Source: Tetracladium setigerum (taxonomy: Eukaryota > Ascomycota > Leotiomycetes > Helotiales). From it: a stretch of 64,000 nt of DNA. Under the pieces are notes generated by a model that saw only the letters and a list, made by a program, of their open reading frames with translations, was not told the origin of the DNA and did no database searches. Shown here piece after piece: positions 1 to 12,900 of this stretch. The stretch lies in the NCBI GenBank assembly GCA_031472005.1, contig PZJY01000002.1, positions 3,348,001-3,412,000 of the forward strand, in the 5' to 3' direction. The stretch's first letter is position 1; each line of letters begins with the position of its first letter. The position numbers and the translations under genes are program-made.

Positions 1-756
1 GGTATTCGTAGTCCGCCGATTCTCCGTCTTCGTAAGGGTCCAGATACTCACCCATGTGATGATGATCAGAGTTATAGAATTCGCGCTGAACCATATCCGC
101 GGCGATTGGTTCAGGCGATGCGTCGCGAAAAGAAAAAGGGTCAGGCGTCTCGTCGAAGGGCGACGAACTTTCGTGCCACGCTTGTGAAAACGATGAAGAC
201 ATTGGACTGCGCGAAAGCGACTCGATTCGCCGGGGCCACAAAAGTGGAAGGGAGTACCCACCATCGTCTATGGACGGGGAGCTTGAGATCTTGTCCATCA
301 TATCATCGTCATCCTCATCCATCCCATCGTCGCCCTCTCCATCTGCATCATCACCCGCAGAAGCTGAGGTTCCCCCATTCTGTGCCACGGCTAGGTTGTC
401 TTGTTGCTGGCGATTTGATCCTGTCGACTTTGCGGTGTTCCTCGCGGCCAGATGCTCCTCGCCTTCCTGAGACTCTTGTAGCTCGCCATTTGTCCAATCC
501 TTCGAGAGTCGTGGGCTGCGAACATTTTCCTCGGCAGCCTCTGCTTCCACCTCTCGCAGAGTTCCGGCCTGGTGAGGTGCTGGTGGCCCTGTGCCCAGTG
601 GTGATGGTTTTGTGGGTTGGCGCGAGTGGTCTTGTGCTGATGGAGCATTCTGATCTTGGAGATCAATTGAATCTAGCAGAACGTTAGTCGTTTGCTTCTC
701 GCAGACCCTTAGCCTCCAGTCAGCCTACCAGCTCGAATTATCTCTGGTCGAGTCAT
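1..756 (-). CDS. N-terminal part of an acidic, Ser-rich protein, possibly Bud14-like (partial)
   Basis: The gene is read on the minus strand and runs off the left edge. A two-exon model fits: exon 1 is 756-729 (ATG at 756), the intron is 728-673 (56 bp) with a CTAAC branch site just before a TAG acceptor, and exon 2 runs from 672 to beyond 1. The splice joins in phase 1 and begins MTRPEIIRADSIDLQDQ. The visible ~233 residues are low-complexity and rich in Asp, Glu, Ser and Gln. They include an acidic run followed by the motif MMDKISSSPSIDDGGYSLP, and later YLDPYEDGESADY. From memory, a 'DKISSSPSI' motif occurs in the N-terminal region of fungal Bud14-type SH3 proteins, which regulate polarised growth and the Glc7 phosphatase. 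The SH3 domain itself would lie outside the window, so the identity is tentative. The coding frame and the splice are much better supported than the name. Confidence 0.6.
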
Positions 757-3532
757 CGTGGTGGTGGCTCTCAATCATGGAAGTTCCAAGGTTAAGCAGG
801 AGTTTGGGCTAGTTGGCCGCGCGAAGATGGCCCCCGTCAATATGCAAGTAGCCGCAAGATCTCCAGCCTGATAACATCCAATGGGTTCAGTGTGCTGTAT
901 GCGTCGCCTCCTCCGGCTCTGCCAAAGGCGATATGTGATCCAAAGTTGTTTGTTTTCCAAGAGAGCGATTGCCGTCGAAGGGGGTGGAGACGAGGAGCGC
1001 ACAGGGATGGCCAGGCTTTCGGCAGGATGTTCCTCGCAGGCAGGCTTGGGGAGTTTGAGTTGGGGGAGGAAAGTTCGAGCGATTAATTGCGACTAGATCC
1101 TGCGTCGTCGGGAAGAAGAAAGGTAGGTTAGGTAGGTGGGTTAGGTAGGTGATGTTGTCGCAAAAGGAATAAAGAAGGTTGAAAGGTTTGAATGTTGGAG
1201 GATTTGTGCTGGAGGGAGTAGGATCTCTCGATCGGTTGATTGAGTGACTGTTGAATTGTTTCTTTTACTGGAATTCTGAAACAAGAATTTGGGAGGTCCG
1301 CGACAAGGGGCTGGGGCTGGGATGTGGATGTGCTTTGAGGGGCGGCCGGGCCAGAATAGGGCTAACGGCAGATCATCTGGAGGAGGTCTGAAATTTGGTG
1401 AGGTGAAGTGCAGTGAAGTGAGATGAGAGTGTATGCCATGTCCCTTTATGCTTTATGGTTGTTACTTTATTACACTATCATGCCTTGCTTGCCTTGCTTG
1501 CATTGCTTGCATTGCATTGGTATTCCGTAGTGCTTCTCCATCTTCCCAATTTCTCCAATAATGATGATAATAGTAAATAGTACGCGGGTCAGTCCCGACA
1601 GTGGACATGTTAGGTACAGAACGTACAGCCGTACAGTACATACCAAGAGAGATCGATCTGTTTTTTTTTTTGTTCCTTCCATGATTTGCTTACACGTGGT
1701 CACTCTTTGAATCTTCCAAGCAACCAACCATTCACCCCATTCATACCATGGCATGGGCATGCAAGGCAAAAAGCCTTTTCACACGATCCCAAAGACACCA
1801 CAGCGCTTCTCCTTCTTGCCCATTCAATCAGGTCGCCTCCTTGCACATTCGCACATCAAGCGCCTGACACACGACCATCAGCTGCTCTCCTCCTACTGGA
1901 AGGCACTTTGGAAACACTTTGATCTCGCATGGACCCGTCGCTCGCTAGAGTCTTGAAGGCACCATCTGAAGTCTGGAGAGAGAATTCATTATTACTGGAC
2001 TTCACGGCCCGTGTTATCCATCTCTCTACGGACGGGGTACGGAGGACTACTGTATGCTTGCTTTGCGATACTACTTCGAAGTACCTAGGTGCTGTATGAT
2101 GATGATTATTATGGGTCTGCGACAAATAATCGATCATGCCACATCTGGCACACAGAATCGTTCGAAGCTCGTTTCGTCTCGCCCAGCGATAATAATGGAG
2201 AAGACGTGCTTGACGAAGTAGGCACAGAAGAATACAAGCTCACAACGTCGTACGCTTCTCGCTGGACTGCAACAAGGATGAAGTGAACAAACTCTTCCCT
2301 ATTAATTATTTATTACCTACCTACCTCCCCAGGCTTCGGTCAGATCATTCCTGGTAGTACAGTAGTAGTAGTACGGAGTAGTAGTAGAAGTAATAGGAGT
2401 CGACTAGCTAATGGAGTAGACGCACAACAAACAATTCTATCGCCTACATGCTGCAGACTGGCGGCCGTCCTTCATCTCATGATTCTATTATACTCCCACA
2501 TTATTTCGTGGGCAGAAAGCCACATGCAAGAGAGCAGCGCCCTGCCTTGGATGGTCTTGAAGGTTGAATTATCATTGTGGAAACAGAAAGGCGACTTATT
2601 CCATCAACAAATGCATGGAACTCTTGGGACTTGTATCTGACTTTGGTGATCGATCGGCACGGCATCAACCCACCGAGCAGGAGAAGGAGGTCGAGAAGAC
2701 ACACAACAGACGTGATACCACCACGCTTCCAATACCTACCTACCTGACCTACTACTTCCCAACCCTTTTCCCTCTGCAAGCTTTAATCTTGGCTCGAGGC
2801 CTGTGAAGTTGTACGAGATGCTGAGATCCAATGTTGATCGATCGTGGGATGCGCGTGGCTGCCCTCAAAAGGCGACAAGCTTTTGCTCCAAGAGCTTGGC
2901 CAAGATTTAAGCTGTCAAACCGAGAAACCGTCGCGAGCACGACTGGGGATTCAAGAAATGTCGATGCCATGACAGTGAGACCCTTTTCTGCTGCGTCTTT
3001 CTTCTGCGCCGAGGAGTATCGCGCGAGATTTATATCCTCATCATTGTAAAGCACATCGCCCTCCCTCCCCTTTCCTCTCTGCTCTTCCTCTCCCTCGCAA
3101 CACCTTCCTCTCCCAATGGGCGCCCCGCTTCTCTCAGCAAATCAGCGCTGTTGCTGGCCTCTGAAAACCGGCGTTCGTTCCTCAGCACCACCCTGCCACA
3201 TCTCGCCCCCCAATGAAACTCGAGATTAGAGAACTCCGCACCACCTTCAACGACGACGACGACGACAACGACACCACTGCTACTACTCAACATCCAGCAT
3301 TCCTCACGCACAACAACGATCCCGCAATACCACCCTCGCCATCGTCCTAGCCATCACATTCCGCTTGACGTCTATCGAATCCATCGTCTCGACTGAATCG
3401 TACGCTTCACGTCATCCGCATCGCGCAGCCAGTTTGCAATCAGCCGCCCTCACGAACGACAACGACCTCGTACGATGTCGACTCACGGCCGTTGATAAGA
3501 CAGAGGATCCGCGGTAGCAAAGCAACTTCATC
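757..3532. other. Intergenic region between the left-edge gene and palH
   Basis: This 2.8-kb stretch lies between divergent genes and contains only short, low-quality open frames. It holds simple repeats: AGGTAGGTTAGG-type runs near 1120-1150, CTTGC/CATTG runs near 1480-1520 and GTAGTAGTA runs near 2360-2390. The last ~470 bp before palH are pyrimidine-rich, as is common in fungal 5' leaders. No tRNA-like box pair was seen. Confidence 0.6.
2895..2904. promoter_or_regulatory. Palindromic double PacC-type site (CTTGGCCAAG)
   Basis: The 10-base palindrome contains GCCAAG on both strands. This matches the GCCARG core bound by the pH-responsive factor PacC/Rim101. It lies about 630 bp upstream of the palH start codon. 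The match is seen directly; any function is inferred only from its position beside a pH-signalling gene. Confidence 0.3.
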
Positions 3533-5934
3533 ATGAACGAGCGACAGTTGTGGAAGACGCGGCCGTCGACGACGACAACGGCAAGGGAGTCGCGATGCAC
3601 CCATCAGTTCGTCCTGCCATCCGGCGGCACCTTGTATCTCGGTCGCGCGAATGAAGTCACATTGACCGATGACATTATCTATCAACTCGCATGTACTGGG
3701 TCGAGCGGAGTAGCACTCACCGGAGAGGGCTCGCCCCTCAGTTTGACAGATTTCCTCGACCCCTTCTACGCCTCGACGCTTCCCGAATGCTACGCGCTGG
3801 CAGCGGCAACGGTAATAGCATACATGCTGGTCATCATGCTTCTAATTACGCCTCGGACCTTCCTCCATGAAGGCTCCGTGGTGCTTGGTCGTCGAGGATT
3901 CACCAACGGTCCATCAGGAGGAAATAATGGCATTGGAATTGGCGGACGACCCTGGCTACAAAAGGTCGCGGCCTGTAGCGTTGCCATTGCCCTCACAATT
4001 GCAACGGCAGATACATTCGCCGTTGCCGAGCAGCAGTATCGGCAAGGCTTCATGGATGCGAGCCTGCTACAGAAGGCCGTGGAAAATGGCCTAGAACTCA
4101 GGATCTTCCGAGTCATATCAGACACCTTCCTCTGGTTAGCGCAGGCCCAGACCTTGATCAGGCTCTTTCCTCGACAAAGAGAGAAGATCATTATCAAGTG
4201 GACAGCCTTTGCTCTTATCACCCTCGACGTAGTTTTCAGCATTCTCAACAACTTCGTGTTTCAAGGTACTGGCTCGCGACCCGGGAATTTTGAGGAGGCT
4301 ATTCCTGCACTCAGCTACCTTTTCCAGCTGGCGCTGAGTCTCCTATACTGTGCTTGGGTTGTCTACTACTCCCTCACGAAGAAACGGTTTGCTTTTTACC
4401 ATAAGCAAATGCGCAATCAATGTCTGGTGGCCCTTCTATCTTTCGTCTCTGTTCTGATCCCGGTCGTCTTCTTCGTAGTAGACATATCCAAGCCCGAGGT
4501 TGCAGGATGGGGAGATTACGTTCGTTGGGTCGGTGCTGCCGCTGCAAGCGTTGTTGTCTGGGAGTGGGTGGAGAGGATCGAGGCTTTAGAGAGAAACGAG
4601 AAACAGGACGGTGTCCTAGGACGAGAAATTTTTGATGGAGACGAAATGTTAGATACTAAACCAAAGTCTGATTCGGACTGGGGTAGTTGTTTCAAGCCCC
4701 GTAGCGGCAAGTCTGATGAGAAAAAGAGGGGAGATGGTGATCGGGGTGGAGGTGGTGATGAAGGAGGAGGAGGAGGAGGAGGAGGAGGGGTTACCAGTGG
4801 TTCAAGAGGCATGTCGTGGCCTGGAGTTTCTGGATCACTAGTCGTTACAGGCCGCGGGCCACTCACGACATTGAAAGTGGATTATCCAACGATATAACAA
4901 CCAGACAGCCTGGTAGGAAGAGGCAGAAGCAGACGGGCCCTCGACCTCGACCATCTCTTTGGCCAACAAGGCCTGCTCCAACAGCCACCCCAGTCAGCAG
5001 GACAGAGACAGCAAGTGCCGGGAGTACGGTGTATGCCGTTAGATATCATCCGCTTAGCGAGGGAACTCCGCCCCTCAGGGACACAAACAGTCATGTACCA
5101 CCCTCCGGATTACCGACCAAGGAAGACGATGCATCCACTCCAGATGATCGCCGAGACAGTAAAGAAGATGAGGACAAGCCGGTGATCATTGAGACCCATG
5201 AGGATCGAGCACTCGAAACCCAGCGCAAATCTTCTGGCTGGGGTGCGTTCTCCAAAGTAAATCCCTTCCGAAAACGGAACCAGGGACCTCCACCTGAAGT
5301 ATCAGCTCATGCTATGAACGTACCGGATTCTACAAGTGTTCACGGCTCATCCTATCGCTGGGATTTCCGTGCAAAAATCGAAGATTTTGCCGTCTCGCAA
5401 GCCGACAGAATCCGAGAGAAGACCAGAAGAAGTGATAATGTACCCGATTTGCCCGTCACGATCATTCCAGCGCCCGCTCGAAGGATGTACTACGAGGCCG
5501 CATTAGGAGAATTGGAAGAACACAGCAAGCCAGTCAACGAGTTGCAAGTCGACTATGAAGTCGATCTAGAATCGCCAACAAAACCGGAACAGCAGCAACG
5601 ACATGTCGACTCATACAGCCCCGACGTGTCGAGCAGTCATTCCTCTCATCAGCGGCGAGCAATATCATTCATCACCGCCGTTCCACAAGAACGAATTCCA
5701 GCACCAACACCAGAGCCACTGGTTACAGCAGCAGCACAACCACAACAGCCCATCATATCCGAGAGAGGGAGAGAAACAACAACAGTCGCCCCTGTAATAT
5801 CACGGAGCAGTCCGATTCAGTTACGTGGTCCGGCATCTCCCACCCTCTCCGTGACACCAGGGAAAGACGGTCTCGCTATCATGAGCATCCCACCTCCTCC
5901 ACGCCGGCGAAGGACGGATACTGATAGCGAGTAA
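3533..5934 (+). CDS. palH: pH-response sensor PalH/Rim21 (one apparent frameshift)
   Basis: This is the plasma-membrane pH sensor of the Pal/Rim pathway, which acts with PalI and the arrestin PalF upstream of PacC. The start MNERQLWKTRPSTTTTA and the segment before the first helix fit the family. Seven hydrophobic segments lie near residues 88-106, 146-166, 195-212, 222-242, 260-280, 296-316 and 328-345. A long hydrophilic cytosolic tail follows, containing a Gly tract and the family-like stretch STVYAVRYHPLSEGTPP. The frame changes at the Gly tract: frame 1 is open to 4897, while the tail (THDIESG onward, to 5934) is in the frame one base back. Adding one G to the GGGG at 4787-4790 joins them into a single frame of 800 residues, close to the family's usual 750-800. 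An intron is less likely because no GT..AG pair with good signals fits the phase. Intron-free apart from that. Confidence 0.88.
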
Positions 5935-8406
5935 GTGTATTCTTGTCTTTTACGATATGACTGTTCGAGCTTTGTGTGGTTGGTGTACGAAAATTATTGC
6001 TGCATTCAAGCGTTGGCGTTCTTTTTTGGGGATGGTGGGCAGGGTTTATAAACTGGAAATTGGCTGTGTATAAAACAAAAACCCAGACCCCTTGTGCATT
6101 CTCAAGAGTTGGGTTGGGTTGGGTTGGGTAAAGGGATGGATTATCAAAATATGGGCAGGATATACTTTTTTGTGGCATTTGGCATATGGAAACTTGGCGT
6201 ATCTTTGGCGCATAAACAACCACTTATAGAGAAAGGGGATTTTGGGGGAAGTTTTATGGGTTGTTCTGTTTTGCTTGGATAGCTTTATTTGGTGGCATAG
6301 GTAAAATCTTTTGTGTATGTTTGTACAGATGTTGTGGAAGCAATTGGTTTTTTGGGGGCTTTTGGCTATAATGATGATGATCAGAGCGAAGGAACTTTTT
6401 TGCTTTTTCCCCCTTTAACGATCGTTTTTGGGGAATTGTGAATAAATGGCATTTGGCATTTGGCATTTGGCATGTTGTTTGTGAGAGCAAAGCGTTGCAG
6501 CGATGGCAGCGGTGGAGGGAATGAAAAAAGGGGAAATGAGTGATAGCGAAGCGATAGCGTTAGCGTTAGCACGTTTAGCAAGCACATTTAGCAATAAATC
6601 GATGTCTGAATTGCAGTGTTTCTCTGTTGGAATAATATGAGTGATTTTGTGTTTCTCTCTTTTGTTATGTCGTTGAAAAGGAACATCCATCTCCATAACT
6701 TCGCATTGTTTGATGCTACAAGTTAAGGATCGAGGAATTGGGGATTAGATGGAGAGCTGTCATTGTATTCGCAAGATTAGAAGGATTGAACTATGGCTGC
6801 CGGGGGAAGAACTTTCCCTCAGTACGGAAGATTTTATGAGGAGGTCTGGATTTGCAAAGCATTATTGGATGGAGGCAAAGAAAAATGAGAGCCGCTTTCT
6901 TTCTTCCTTTCTTTCCTTCCTGAAGCTTCTTATTCTTTATCGTCATAAATACCAACCTAACCGTAGGTACAACAGTACCTCGTTTGTGAAGGTTGACTAT
7001 CAAAAGTACCTTACCTATTGGCAAGAACCGCAACCAATTTCGCTTAACCTCTGCCATCCTTGGGTGCTAGTGGATACAGAACATGCAAAAAGGAGGCGGC
7101 GACAATAGGAGAATAATGGAAATATAACAAGGTGGGGAAGCGATGGAGTAATCGGAAACGGACAATTGCAAAGCGGCTTTGAGGATGTGCCGATTTGTGA
7201 GTGAGGTTGGAGGGAGAGTGAAAGTAGTGCTGTGAGTTGTGATGACTTCATTTCTGGATTGGTCTAGGTCATGTTGAACCCTTGCTCTATAGTGGAATGA
7301 TTTGATGGCAAAGGGGATAGCTACAAAGCGGATTTATGAGATGTGCCGATTTTTGGGGAGGGGAATTGTTTTTAGTTGGATTAATTTCGTTGGGGGGGGA
7401 GGAGGCTGAATTGGATCTTGTTTGATAACTTTGAATCCTGTGTTGCATAAGGTCAATTGACCCTTGCTGCTCGATAGCGGAACAATCTCCTCGGACGATT
7501 TCGATATGGTCAATTGGAGACAATTGAGAGGCAATAGATGAGCATTTAAATGAAGGAAAGGCAATAAAATACAGGTAGAGTTTGTCTTTACTTACCTACG
7601 GACTGTACACAGTAGAGTCTTGCAATTACGAAGGCATCGCAGTTCTAACTTGCATTTCGCTTAAATGACCAACCTAGTTCAAGTCGGAAAAGGTTGCATG
7701 TTTCCTCATTGGCTTACTCGCCAAGTGCTGTCAGCGTTGAAGGATTTTGTATACAATAGCATGACTGTACCTAAGCACCACACATATCAGAGCCAACTGG
7801 ATCTTAGGTCAGCCGGTTACCTGGTAAGTCGGGGGAATAGTTGGAAGTCGAGACGGAAATCTCGGTGCCAGCTGCTCTCGTCCCGTCCGCATCGTGGGAT
7901 GAAGGGTGTTGTTGATAAAGTTGGAGAGATATTTGATAGACCTCAAAACAGGGGACTTGGGCGGTGAAGGAGCCAGCAAAGAGAACAAGTGCAACCTTTC
8001 TTACAGATACAGTAGTAGGAAGTCTCATTTGGAAGAACTCAACTACCTAACTGGCTTATTATCAATTATTTATAATAATATTCAAAGAGGCCTACATCTT
8101 TAAACTAAAATTGCAACGGCTTATGTTAAAGTTGGGAAATATGGCAAAATACCGCATGTGGTTAGATGGGAGGGAGGTCGGGCACAAAATGGCGTACATT
8201 CGTCGACGTGCCTGTGTAGGAATATCAATCTTCCCGACCCCCCGGAGCAGTCTTGGAAATGATTTAGGGCTTCAACTTCACAGTATTTATGACCTTCAAT
8301 CCCCAACCCACACTCTCCTGAAATTGGGCACTCTTCTTCTCTCCTCCCGTCGAATTTAGTCTTATCCTACCGCCATCTTGATCCAAACTACGTGCCCCCC
8401 AACACC
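5935..8406. other. Intergenic region, palH to ceramide synthase
   Basis: No credible gene was found. The region carries a (TTGGG) run at 6109-6129, a 7-base tandem repeat (TGGCATT) at 6447-6473 and GCGATAGCGTTAGC-type repeats near 6545-6570. The rest is moderately AT-rich, with only short chance open frames. The part just before 8407 is the promoter and leader of the ceramide synthase gene. Confidence 0.6.
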
Positions 8407-9957
8407 ATGGCAGTGACCGAAGCCTTCCCGCCCCTGTCTTCCGCAGACACACTCAGTCGACTCGCAGGACTCCAGGCCAGCGACAAACCGCGCATTCGCA
8501 GACGATCCAGCGGTCTCGGTGGAGAGCTGAGGGTGGGAGATACAAGTGTTCCTGCGCTCGCTACGTTGGATGTGAGACCGCCGTCTCCGGGCACATTAAA
8601 GGTACGCACAAGACCTTCCCCCGTTCCCCCTTTGGAGGCCCCCGAAAACGTATTGACGAAAAGCAGGCGCAAGCAGAGCGAGATAGCAAGAAACCCTTTT
8701 CGAAAAGGCGGAAGGCTAAGACTCTCTTTCAGCAATGGAAGAGATATGCCCTGAAGCACACCTGGGTGACCCCCCTCGTTCTCATCAGCATTTTCCTCTT
8801 CCTCTTTGCGATAAATCCAACCGAGTCGAATCCTATACACCATTTCATCTTCCTCTCGTACCGATTACCAGATGATCCTGCGGCCGCGGCAGACACGCCT
8901 ACTCAATATGGCAAGGGATACTGGGATTTGGCATTTGTGACCTTTTACACCATTGTTTTGAGTTTCACTCGCGAATTCATTATGCAAAGGTTCTTGCGAC
9001 CACTGGCGAGACGCAGCGGGTTGAAGAGCCGGGCAAAGCAATCCCGTTTCATGGAGCAGATGTACACTGCGATTTATTTCGTATTCTTGGGTCCTTGCGG
9101 ACTGTTTGTGATGAGCCGAACCCCAGTGTGGTATTTCAATACCACGGGCATGTACATGAATTTCCCGCATTGGTACCATGAGGCATACTTCAAGTTCTAC
9201 TATTTGTTTCAGGCATCGTACTGGCTCCAGCAATTCATTGTGCTCTGTCTGGGAATGGAGAAGCCAAGGAAGGATTACTATGAGCTGGTTGCTCATCACA
9301 TCGTCTCACTTGCTTTGATTTTGGCCAGCTATCGCTTCCACTTCACGTATATGGGATTGGCGGTCTTCATCACCCACGATATCAGTGACTTTTTCCTTGC
9401 TGTAAGTACCTTTTTTACTGTTTTGCTGCAAGAATCTGACAAAATAGACCTCAAAAGTCCTGAACTACATCGACCACCCATGGGTACCACAATATTTCAC
9501 CCTGTTCATCTTCAGCTGGGTTTACCTACGCCACTATATCAACCTCAAAATCCTCTACTCTGAGTTCACCGAGTTCAAGACCGTAGGACCATACGTCATG
9601 GACTGGGACGCAGGACAGTTCAAATCTCCAATTGCACACTACATCTCCACCGCGCTTCTCGCATCCCTTCAAACGCTCAACCTCTTCTGGCTCTGGAACA
9701 TTCTCCGTGTCGCCTACCGCATCGTTTTCTTCAACGTAGCCGAAGACGACCGCAGTGATAACGACGAAGCCGAATATGAAGAAGAACAAAGGCTAGACGC
9801 TCTCTCCCAGTCCAAGATGCACAAGGAATCCAGTCCCAAGGTTCTCCTCAATGGCCACCCGGTTAACGGCAAGGCACCATCACCATCCTCAACCACGGCG
9901 ACGGATCTCCGAAAGCAGGGAACGACGAATCGGAAAGAAAACGTACGAAGAGCTTGA
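8407..9957 (+). CDS. lag1: Ceramide synthase (LAG1/LAC1 family)
   Basis: This acyl-CoA-dependent sphingoid-base N-acyltransferase of the ER membrane makes (dihydro)ceramide. There are three exons, 8407-8601, 8667-9401 and 9448-9957, all joined in phase 0, giving 480 residues. The TLC/Lag1 domain spans most of exons 2 and 3 with multiple hydrophobic helices. The Lag1 motif is intact: the His pair (AHHIVSLALI, His275-276) and the HDISDFF segment (His302, Asp303, Asp306) implicated in catalysis. The upstream block RFMEQMYTAIYF and the GMYMNFPHWYHE segment also fit the family. The C-terminus is acidic and then basic and Ser-rich, a plausible regulatory tail. The start is the first ATG in good context (CAACACCATGG). 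A C6 run at about 8769-8775 keeps the frame here, unlike the G/C runs broken in other genes. Confidence 0.93.
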
Positions 9958-12900
9958 GAGATGCTTCATTGGGAACTGCCGAGAAGGGATGGATCCCCCT
10001 TTCGACGATGGTGCGTTGCGGTGGAGATTCAGGCGTGGGGGGTCGCTCGGTAAAGTCTGAGGTGGGGGGTCGGAGTGATGGACCACATGTATGAAAGTGC
10101 TTTAGCCTCAGATGAGGTTCTAATGATGAGTGGTCATGAATTCAATGTCTTGTGTGGTCTGGTCTGGTCTGGTCTGGTCTGGTCTGGGGGGGGGGGGAAG
10201 GCTTACGAGGGCATCGAACAACGGATCACCTATTTTTACTGTCGTTATGAAAAAGAGCCCCGATCAGCTCGATAGAGGGACAGCAAGCCTCTGTACGCCG
10301 AATCAAGTATGGCAAGGGGCCAAACTGATGAAACCTGGTATGAAGATGGAGGAACTTAATAAGACTAGAATAACAGTCTGGAACGATAAACGCTCGCTTT
10401 AGCTTCTTGTATTAAATTCCCCTGGATGAAATGAAAATTAATAATTACACCTACATGTGCCTGTACCTGTACCTGGAATTGCGGACCAACAACTTTGTGT
10501 ACTCTACCAAAACTATTTAGGTGAGGTAGCCACATGGTTCTCGTTTTGATGGTCTGTGTGTATACTGCCTCTCTCTGTGTCGCTCGTGTATGTGGGTGTG
10601 GAGGGCAACTTGCATTGTACAGTACATCACTCGATGCATCCATCCTCAGCATACCATGCCTAACCCGTTCTTGTGACCATCGTTTCCCTTCCTCTTCTCT
10701 CGCCCCCTCGCTTCTGTTCCATATCTTATAATAAATATTTGTATTGTGACCGTATTCATTCATCATTCCATTACACTCCAAAAAGATCATCCACCCAGGG
10801 AAAGAAACACCACAATTCGCAATGGCAATACTGTATTGTATTATACATCCTTTTCCCAATATCACATCACATTACACCGCACTATACCACATCTCGTCTC
10901 CATCCTCCCATTCAAATAAGCGGAACGTAACCCTCCATAAGTTTCTAGGTAGGTAGGTAGGCATGGAAACACACACCCACACGCAGGATCCTACACCACT
11001 GCTGAAGATGCACGGGGAGTATGTTGCCCTGTTGTGATATGTCATTTTATGTACTCTTTACTGTGTATGTATGGACAGGTAATACGTATGGATCGAGGTA
11101 GGTATGGACGGGTGATATGTGGTAGGTGGGCACGTAGGGGTACAGATGAGGGGTTGAGAAATGAAATCGACGATTGAATGAGGGGTTGTTGGTTTATTAT
11201 TGAGTGCAGCTGGGCTACCTACCTCCTCGCTTATGTGGAGAGGCAGGAAGGAGGAGGGTATTAATATGGTTGTGGTGAGCGTTTGTTTGATTGATTGATC
11301 GAGGAGGTAGGTGAGTTGGGCCTTTGGGACTTTTTGCAAGATTCTAGAATTTTTTATTATACTAATTATACGACCATTTTCATGGTGGAGATGGATGTTT
11401 AGATGGATGCGAGGGCTTCTTCCTTTTGATGGATGTAACTTGGTTGTTACCAAAAAGGTAGGAGGTATAGTCGGGATACCTACCTTCCCGGAACAAAGTG
11501 ATTTTTCGGACACGCGTAGTCAATGTGCTTGCTGATGGTCAAAGTAGGAGCATAGCAGTTCACAGTACACGCTCATCAGAATTCGACAGGTTATTTTACA
11601 GGCTTTTACATGACTTCCTCCGTTTTCTATTGGCAAACAATAAACAGCTTCAGAACTTGCTCACCGGGAAGCGTAAACCTCCCTTCGACCTTTGTCCCTT
11701 GCTGAAATCCACTAACATGCTTTACAGGGACTAATAACTTCCAAAGACTACTTACTATAGTAACTTGAATTCACATCCGCCCCCCCCTCCCTATATTCCA
11801 GCTGTTTGATGGTCGCTGGCAGGTCTTTCGAAATTGAACCACGTGAAGTAAGGTCGCTTTCGAAAGGCCCCTCCGTTCGAAGATGCACATAATCATGAAA
11901 GCCAGTGATTCCATCCAATTGATTCTAGAATCACGACCAAACAACATAAGATTGAGTTCAATTTCACACAAGGATCAGACAGGCACGCAGACAAATCATT
12001 TCTCATGGACCCAGTCATGACTGATTCTCCTGCTCGCTGAGAACCTGGACAGCTGGCTGCACACCACCCCTCGCTTGCAAACGTCCGCAGCTGTCTTGAT
12101 TCCGCAAACACCCATATTGTTACCATCTTCGCCATTCATATCATTTGATTCATGGATAAATCAACGATTCTTGCTCAGCTCGCTTTGCAGAAACTATCCA
12201 CACAAAGGCCACTCGCCATACGCCATACGGAAAGCAACATACAGCGATGATTCATGACTTGCTTTGGGAGCAAAACAGGGCGATCTTTTGGGGGAGCAAG
12301 GCCGCGAGTCCATGATCAAGCACCACTCTACCACTCTGCAGATACTCCACCATACGGAAGGATAAATGACAACTCGAAGCAAGAGATGATCGACAGAACG
12401 ATAGAACGATAGCTGAGAAAACAAGCCACTCAAATCACACTCGTGATGCCCTCTCTCCCTCTGAAGGCTTTCAAGGCAATCCATTGACAAAGATAGGTTC
12501 TGTCTTCCATCTCCACCCGTATCACAAAGCTTCGGTCGGCGACTACTGTACAGCACTCCATGATATGATGCTTCTTTGCCTACCTCAATCAACGACAGCG
12601 ACGACCACCCCTCCACTGCTGCACTTGCAGATGTTGCTAAGGTATGGAGTATTACAGCAGGCCCCAATCGGCTCTCCGGGCCAAATCGCCTTCCTTGCTA
12701 CTCTCTCCATTCGGAACTTGGCCATGATAATAAGCGACTGGGAGGCTGATAAGTCGGTATCTCATGATCACCCATCTCCGCACCCGAACTCTTATTTTCA
12801 GGTTTCCGTCGAGCCTCACTCTCTGGCGGCATATTTCAGCTGGCAAGTGCTTGGATGCCACGATTCGACTCGGGGGTGCTGGGTTGGGTGAATGGCTTTT

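Noticed and set aside
4790..4850. 61-bp intron (GTTACC..TTACAG) to explain the PalH frame change
   Set aside because: Its length leaves the wrong phase. It also has a weak donor and no branch site, whereas one added G fits the phase and keeps the tail sequence continuous.
6109..6129. (TTGGG)n run as an interstitial telomere
   Set aside because: The fungal telomere unit is TTAGGG; this short run differs and is a plain microsatellite.
10365..10865. 166-codon minus-strand open frame
   Set aside because: Mixed composition with no domain or signal, lies in repeat-rich spacer, and overlaps other open frames of similar quality.
11058..11513. 151-codon minus-strand open frame rich in Thr, Pro and His
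   Set aside because: Composition follows the ACCTACC/CACC repeats of the DNA; no conserved pattern.
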